Source of the DNA: Nephrocerus scutellatus | Taxonomy: Eukaryota; Arthropoda; Insecta; Diptera; Pipunculidae | Assembly: GCA_947095585.1 (NCBI GenBank) | Contig: OX352765.1 | Coordinates: 93,642,965 to 93,706,964 of the forward strand | Length of the DNA: 64,000 nucleotides | Direction of reading: 5' to 3' | In this document: piece after piece, positions 57,640-64,000 of the stretch | Position numbering within the stretch: the stretch's first letter is position 1 | Layout of the letters: each line of letters opens with the position of its first letter | Position numbers and translations under genes: made by a program | Notes under the pieces: generated by a model | The model's input: only the letters and a program-made list of their open reading frames with translations | The model's database searches: none | What the model was told of the DNA's origin: nothing

Positions 57640-59510
57640 TATTGTATCATAGGGTGTAGCTAGTCTTAGAGAGTTACCACCTCCATAATAAAGGATCCTT
57701 AGTGGCAGAGTTTCTCAGATCTGCTGACGAACATATTGCCTTATGGAAAATATGCCTCCTTAACTAAATGAATGCTTGGCATTCACAGAGAATGTGCTCG
57801 GATTGATGTGATTCATCATCTTCCGAGCAGAACCTACATTCCATGTATGAGTCTATATTAATTCTGTTAAGGTGATACCGCAAGCCACAGTGACCTGTGA
57901 GAGAGCTCACCAGCTTTCTAATGCTATCCTTGTCTAGATCAAGGATTTCCTTGTAGACAAAGGGCCTGATTAATTGTTTGGATTGTCTCAGCCTGGGATA
58001 TTTTCTAGACGAAATTTTTTTTCCACCTATTAATTATCGTTGTGGTGGCAGCCCAGTTTACAGGACAGAAGGGTTCTGGTCCTAAGAACGCATATTCCGA
58101 TCCAACTCTAGCTAGTTCACCTGCATATTCGTTGCTTTTAATTCCATGGTGACCAGGGACCCATCCGAGCTTCACCCTGTTATATTTTGCTTGGGATTTC
58201 AGTGCATCGTACCAGCATTTAACTGATTTTCAGTCCATAATGATGGACGATAAAGCTTTCAGTGCTGCCCGACTATCTGAAAAGATATAAATCTTAGCGC
58301 CGATAATACCTTTACTAAGATTTATCATAGCGCAGATCTCATTGGCGTTGAATTCCGCCAGGAAAACCGTGGAACTCATTCCAATTGGTATCGAGACTTT
58401 GGTGTTGGGTCCAAAAACACCATCTCCGACTCCAGAATTCATCTTCGATCCATCTTGGTACTAAACCACACCTTTGGCGTCCAGTGCTGGAACACCATTA
58501 GACCAGATTGCACGGTCCAATATTTCTACCTCAAATAACCTTTCGAAACCTGAAGAGGATGCCGGGGATAGTGCAAAACATGTCTCTTTCGGGAATTAAG
58601 TCAAAGATTTTCAGGTGTCTCACCTGGTTTGTATTTGCATTCTACCTGCAGCTTAGTAGCGCATCTAGCGACCGTCTTTCTTATGAAGATTCGCAAGGAA
58701 GAAAGTCCAACGACACCTTCGAATGCTGCGGTTGGGCAGATACGCATGTCACCCGTTATACCGAGACAGGCAATTCTTTGTAGCTTCTGAAGCTTAGTTG
58801 CCGTTGTTCGTTCAAGTACTTTTGGCCACCAAACTATGGCCGCGTACGTGATAATGGGGCTCACCATCATTGTATACATCCCATTATATCATTTTTGGCT
58901 TAAGACTCCAAGTTTTCCGTTAATGCGTCTACTTGTCCACATGTTTATCAAGGATGACGCCTAGATATTTAATCTCACTGGAATAGTTTAAAGTAGTGCC
59001 TTTGACATTGATAGGCCCTAGATTGACCAGTGAAAGGCACTTGTACGGTTTTGCAAGGATGGATGGATCGTCCTTCTCAGTTCTTCCCTGCTGCACCATT
59101 TTAAAACGTGTAGTAAAGCGCCTTGCACGACATTTGAACTCGTCGTGCTGTGCTTAACACCTAAGTTATTAGCATAACCAAGGGCGATGTAGCGTAATCT
59201 TTGTAGATCGGCTAAAAGATTGTCTATAACCAGTGACCACAGAAGGGGAGAAAGGACTCTTCCTTAACTGCAGTCACCGACACAGGCATTCCTCTTGTGG
59301 AGGAAGTGATAACTCGACTTTCAAGCAATGCCCTTATCCATTGTTTGGTCGAGTTCTCGATACCTCTGCTACTGATTTCTCTTACTATTGAGTCGTAGGC
59401 CAGTGTTCTAGAAACTACCCTCGATGTCAAGGAATCCACACACAGTCCTCAGATTATTATGGAGGTCAACTGTTTTGACGAAAGCTCAAGCACCCAAAAT
59501 ATGACATCGG
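57640..59510 (-). mobile_element. LOA-type LINE, RT to 3' end, degenerate
   Basis: On the minus strand, from right to left: an RT palm piece (59439-59224) with AYDSIVREISSRGIENSTKQ and WIRALLESRVITSST. A thumb and connector piece (58879-58601) has MMVSPIITYAAIVWWPKVLE and ACLGITGDMRICPTAAFEGV. RNase H (58442-58230) has AEFNANEICAMINLSKG and KIYIFSDSRAALKALSS, then EYAGELARVGSEYAF. The terminal part is VTGHCGLRYHLNRI and CRFCSEDDESHQSEHILCEC (57830-57930). Frameshifts separate the pieces. It shares ISSRGIE-STKQWIRA with the copy at 24.5 kb. Confidence 0.9.
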
Positions 59511-59514
59511 GGTC

Positions 59515-61285
59515 ACATCTAAGAACAGAGGAAGATGGAAAGAACTGATTGTTGCCCTATGCTCCAGGAGGAGTTAAAGTGTAGCTGCCAACAACAGTCA
59601 TCGGAACACATATTACATTGTTATCGAGGAATGCTGTTAAAGAATATTCTTTTGCGAGTGCAACGTAATCTGTAAACTGTGCGTGGGTGGGAGGCTGAGA
59701 CCACGCCTTTAAATCTCAACTATCTTCAGCTGTTTGGCTTGGTTTATTATTCGCACAAATACAATGGAAAAATTTAGGAAATTAAAAAAATAATAATTTT
59801 GAAATATGTATTTTTAAACTCTCATTAAATCGCCCCACAGTAATGCGGACAGAAAAACAAACTTTTGCATTGGCAGACGTGTAAATTAATCGCAAACCGC
59901 CGGTGTACAGCGTCTCTACTGTTTCTGTTTATCTAGCGGATACATTGCTTAGTACATTGTATTGCTGTGTACGATTCGGTCTCTTGTTCATCAGCACGCA
60001 GTCATTGCTGTCTGCACGACTAAAACCAGCTTTGCCTAAGGCTGGTATTTATCTTATCAGAGGGAGTTAAATGTTATCTCTAGCGTCGAGATTATGTTTT
60101 TTGAGTTTTTTGAGTTCCGTTGCTGAACAATTGCGAACTGGAGGAGTTGGCTGACTAGAAAACGAAATCAAAATCCAATACCATATCACATATTCCGGAC
60201 AAACATAGAGAGTTAACTACTGGTTCACTTACCTCACTAAGCTCAACAACTTTTCCTTTGTGTGATGTTGGTGAGCAGAGGAGACAACAACCGAGTCAGA
60301 GAGTGTTCGTAGTATCACTGCCCACTGATTTCTAATTTCCAACCGACCCAAAGCTAATCATTCAAATGAACAATGAACGAGAACGAAAGCAATTGCCGTT
60401 GAGTTGTAGTTGCTGGCAAATCGCATTTTATTCTCTTGAACAACTTTCGTTGAAAAGTTGGCAGTTTTGTAGATTTTGCCCGCTCTCCAGATACTATTCC
60501 AGGCAATTAAAATTCTTCATACGCACAAAACAAATACACAACGCAAATCAGTACAACGATACGAATCAGAAGCGTGAGACACTTCTTGATCCTTGATAGC
60601 GCATTGCGTTCACAGTTGAACATTTTTGGAAATCCATCGAATTTTTCTCAATGAAACAGATAATGGACTTACGGTTTTCCTCACAATTTCGTGTGGGTGG
60701 GTCGTGTGGTATTTGCTGCTAATGAACAAATTCTCCCATACTTTTCCCCGAGTTTTGTGTATTTTCATTTTTTCTAATATTCGATGAATTCACGGTGCAA
60801 ATTGTGTTTCATTCAGCACAAAAGTTTGTCTGCTTCGGATCTATTTTGAGAACAAAATAACTATCGACGACCGTTGGTCAAAATGTAGTGGTAGAGGGGA
60901 ATAAGACACACAGCTGGTGGCCAGAGTCTCTTAATAGATTGGCCATGAATTTGAATTCCCTGCATTTGTTGGGTTGGACGCATCAGTCAGTGGACGCAAT
61001 TCGGTGTATTGGAGCACTTTTTTTAGTTTTTGATTTTATTGATTTTAATTTTTTAGTTGGGGTTTTTCAAGGAATTATTCACTAAATTGGCAAACATTGG
61101 TGTGGTGTCTTTTATGGCATGTGACGGAAATGTTCAAACAAAAAATCTCAGAAGCTTCTGCTGTCGTCTCGACAGTTAAAATATTTTGATTGCATTTTTA
61201 AAGACTAACTCAATGTATGTACAAATGTGGCGTGGAGCGAATACCATTCTAGGTCATAATAGATAGGTTTTGATGAAAAAACTCG
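59515..61285. other. Gene-less stretch (contains the candidate donor at 60.23 kb)
   Basis: No coding signal. A plus-strand frame at 60366-60596 has no domain and is not supported. Confidence 0.5.
60227..60330 (-). other. Possible 5' splice donor and untranslated exon
   Basis: The minus strand reads AG|GTAAGT with the exon side ending at 60233, a perfect donor consensus. The preceding roughly 100 nt on that strand are non-repetitive, carry no useful open frame and include a TCAGTG that resembles a fly initiator. It could be a non-coding upstream exon of the VWC gene about 38 kb away or of another gene; it could also be a chance match. Confidence 0.25.
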
Positions 61286-61309
61286 AGTTTTCAGTGTTTT
61301 CCAAAGTCC

Positions 61310-63270
61310 ATTGTCCACGAGTACGGAAATCTGCGAAAGTGGTCGTGCTGCTGAAATAACCAGATAAGGTCAGCAGCGATCCCCGTTTCTACCGTGGCAT
61401 AAGTCTTCTTTCGGGGCCTGGAAAAGTACCGAAGAGGAGTATGGTGCGGAGGCTGGGGGAAGTAGTGACTAATATTATGTCTGACAGACAGTACGGCTTC
61501 AGAGCGGATCAAAGTACGGAACATGCCTGGATGTATGTTAATGATTGCGTGAATGAAAGTGCTAGCAAGTATCTCCTTGGTATCTTTGTAGATTTGCATT
61601 TGACTCCTTGAGTTGGGACAGTGTGATTGCAAGATTGATCGAAGTGAGTTGTCATGAAGGATCTCTCTGGCGGAGCTACATACTTCAGGCATGCTGTGGG
61701 GGAGTGATTGACAGAGCGTGCAGAAGTGTCACTCGCGGTTGCCCATATGTGGTCCATTTATTTGAAACCACATGATATGTGGGAGTGTGTAAATGTTGCG
61801 CGTATTTTGACGATTTACTCCTCATGGAGGAGGTTGTGTTAGAGCAGAAGAGCGTCGAATTTATGTCGGCTGTTCGTAGCTGGGGAATTGGTACTGGGAT
61901 AAATGTTTCATTGGAAAAGACAAAGATGATGCTGCTGAAGGGCAGATTGTTGGCCAATAGGCCCCCGTATGTCAGATTGAACAGCACTTTCCTTAAGTAT
62001 GCTAAGCAAGTGAAATACCTTGAAATCAGCATGAGTGAGCGCATGAATTTTGAGGTTCATCTGCTTGAGCTCAGAAAGCTGTTCTTAAGTGTGATTGGGC
62101 CAAAGGGTCTTAATAAACGTGCGGTGCGTATCATATACGGCGGTCTTTGTATTGCCTGTGCAACATATGGTGTGTCGTACGAGGCTGTCATGCTTGTTAG
62201 AGGGGTGGGGGGGGGGGGGGGGGTGCATGGCTAGGATTAATTCTGCTCAACGGGTCGTGTTATTTGCCTGCTTGCCGGTTTGTCGCACAGTCTCAACGGA
62301 GGCAATGCAGGTCTTCTTCAGGTCCTCTTGACTTGGATGTGATCCGAAGAAGTTTTGTCTTCGAAGTCAAAAGAGCGAAGCCCTTCCTGCAGTGTGATTG
62401 GCTGGTGGGGGATGATGTGGCTAACAGGAGCCTTATCCAGTGCAAGGTACTTCTGAAAGAAAGCGTGTTGTCCAGATGGCAGGCCTGATGTAACAGGTCT
62501 GTGAATGGAAGGGTGACGTTCGAGTTCATCAAGGACGTGCAATATGACAGGGTAAACACGGAGTTCAATTTTAGCCTCAAGCTGGGCTTTTTGCCTTAAT
62601 GCATTTTTGTATCAAACGCACATCAGTAAGGTTGAAGGCAGTGATTGTGGTTCCCTTAGAGAAGACTGGCGGCACGTGAGTGTCCGTTGTATTCGGTTGT
62701 TAGAAATCTGAATACCATGGGGGTTCAGTGTCAAAACGTTCTGTATGATGGATCAGCTTTAAGCTGCAGGGAACAAGTTGAATGTTTGAATGGGTATGCG
62801 AGATTAGTGTTTGCGGATGTCGGTGTCAACAGATAGACCGACTTATTACGGATGAATAGACAGGTGGAAAGCTTGGACGGAATTGGACGGGCATAGCGAC
62901 GGAAACACCTAAGCAACAACAAAAGAACGAACTGACTAAGGGTTACCAGTCCCAAGTTGTGAGGGACTCAACTGGAGTAGTGGCTACGTGATTGATGGCT
63001 GTTGGTTGCAAGGCTAGTTCTTGCCTCTAGCTTTCACGTGGTTTCTACAAAATCTCACCAGAGATTTCTGATACCACGGGTGTCGGGGAGCCCATGGATG
63101 AATGTCGGTCAATGGCATATGGAGCGGCCATTTGGGGAGTTTCGTGGCTGTGGTTATGCCCAAGTGGGAAGACAATAATTGGCCTGGAGTTGCGTTTGAT
63201 TCAACCGGGTGCCGTGACCCATAGAACGGCAGAGATTTAGATCGGTCTCGCTCCCATCAGTGAGAACGCT
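61310..63270 (+). mobile_element. R1-clade LINE fragment, RT to 3' end
   Basis: The plus strand reads SDRQYGFRADQSTEHAWMYV, KYLLGIFVDL and CAYFDDLLLMEE (catalytic box decayed to YFDD). It continues SVEFMSAVRSWGIGTGINVS with KTKMMLLKGRLLANRPPYVR, then FLKYAKQVKYLEISMSERMN and AVRIIYGGLCIACATYG (61779-62234), then AQRVVLFACLPVCRTVSTEA (62235-62330). Further 3' it has DLDVIRRSFVFEVKRAKPF. The AQR----CLPVCRTVSTEAMQV block is typical of R1-type elements. A 17-G run (62207-62223) and several frameshifts inactivate it. R1 relatives may target specific sites; the target here is not evident. Confidence 0.85.
62207..62223 (+). repeat. Poly-G run of 17 inside the R1-type RT
   Basis: Seventeen consecutive G residues in an otherwise ordinary coding remnant; a slippage expansion or an assembly artefact. 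Confidence 0.8.
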
Positions 63271-63280
63271 GGGCCCTTGG

Positions 63281-63443
63281 TAATAATAATATTCGTCGCG
63301 ACAGAACATTGCGGACTAAGGACTAGCTTCTCGCAATCATTTGTCTTGAGCATGTATATTTTTCCACACATATGGAGGGGACCTACAATTTTAATGTCGG
63401 ATCCGAACGGCGAATTGAGAAGCTTTCCGTGACAAGTTAAAAA
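63281..63443 (-). mobile_element. tRNA-derived SINE, copy 4, 5'-truncated
   Basis: It carries the tail half of the SINE: TAATAATAATATTCG at the left as in copy 3, then GGGGACCTACAATTTTAATG, CCGAACGGCGAATTGAGAAG and CTTTCCGTGACAAGTT. It stops before the tRNA-like head. It abuts the 3' end of the R1-type fragment. Confidence 0.8.
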
Positions 63444-63444
63444 T

Positions 63445-64000
63445 TGAAGGGCGTAATACTGAAGATATTTATGGATAATGCTACACCTGACCAGATATAA
63501 GTTTTACCCACTTATTTCTCTATGAGCTGATCCAAAAGATACGTTCTCTGCTGCTGAAATACAGATACATATTAACTAACAGAGTAAATAAACAACTAAC
63601 TACTTCACTTTATTTACCTAAATCAACCTTCAACTTAATTACAGCTATGCAATGAAAAAAGTAATAAGTTTTAAAAGTATGCATTAACATATGGACCAAA
63701 AAAGAAGAATTATCGGAATATACTCGTAACTACAAACAGTGAATATTAATGCGATCATTATTCACTTCCTGCAATCAGTCGATTAAGAACCGCCATTAAT
63801 GGATTAAAAGTATCTCCCCAACAGAAAATAACTAAATTGAATACATTTCGCCTTTATATCGAGACATCCATTGAACTGTGAAACCTCAGCGAAAACCAAA
63901 GAAATACCCATCTGGAGAAATTTAGCGTCACTAGAACGCTATGCTGGCCCACTTTTTATGTTTTTTCCGCAATGCCGCAATCAATTTCGTCTCATTATTA
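63445..64000. other. Gene-less stretch at the right edge
   Basis: AT-rich; nothing recognised. Confidence 0.5.

Overview
The window looks like nuclear DNA of an insect, most likely a higher fly (Diptera). It is AT-rich with long gene-poor stretches. It holds debris of several insect non-LTR retrotransposon clades (Jockey, LOA, R1 and others), Tc1/mariner-type transposons, a tRNA-derived SINE, many short microsatellites, and one spliced cellular gene. No bacterial operon, CRISPR array or rRNA gene is visible. The species cannot be fixed from the sequence; a non-Drosophila fly is my inference.

The only convincing host gene is the 3'-terminal coding exon of a cysteine-rich, von Willebrand factor C (VWC) type membrane protein, CRIM1-like, on the minus strand (20878-22145). 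It has a clear 3' splice site at 22146-22148, a (GA)n run directly after the stop codon, and a roughly 800-bp all-purine hexamer satellite (22377-23174) just inside the preceding intron. No other coding exon of it was recognised, so the 42 kb to the right are probably intron and/or intergenic DNA. One strong minus-strand 5' splice donor at about 60.23 kb could mark an untranslated upstream exon.

The rest is a layered graveyard of mobile elements. LINE family A (endonuclease/RT, ends in an ATG-type microsatellite tail) lies at 1.8-3.9 (-), 17.5-19.9 (+), 36.4 (+), 50.7-51.4 (+), 52.9 (+) and 54.9-56.0 kb (+). LINE family B (AAAG-type tail) lies at 37.0-38.2 and 53.05-54.9 kb, with a relative at 42.9-43.7 kb (-). 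LINE family C lies at 27.7-30.2 kb. Jockey-type pieces lie at 7.3-8.7, 15.8, 25.1-26.1, 38.3-38.9 and 46.5-47.1 kb. LOA-type pieces with an RNase H domain lie at 17.1-17.5, 24.4-25.05, 28.3-29.5, 31.2-33.15, 36.7, 38.7, 40.9-42.8, 57.2 and 57.6-59.5 kb. An R1-clade piece lies at 61.3-63.3 kb. DNA transposons comprise a DD37D (maT-like) transposase at 11.4-12.3 kb, a Tc1-like relic at 33.2-33.85 kb, and a mariner-like element at 46.1-47.66 kb with a 104-bp MITE relative at 52.934-53.037 kb. All are broken by stops, frameshifts, deletions or later insertions.

The most interesting material is a tRNA-derived SINE family of about 295 bp with four copies (11061-11354, 14364-14632, 47281-47576, 63281-63443). 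Two copies have visible target-site duplications, and the 3' end resembles the 3' end of LINE family A, suggesting a LINE/SINE partnership. Also notable are an 834-bp unidentified insertion bounded by a duplicated target inside a family A copy (55107-55940), a MITE with a readable paralogous empty site, a 92-nt near-perfect hairpin at 36061-36152, and an unclassified interspersed repeat near 6.9, 14.7 and 26.3 kb.
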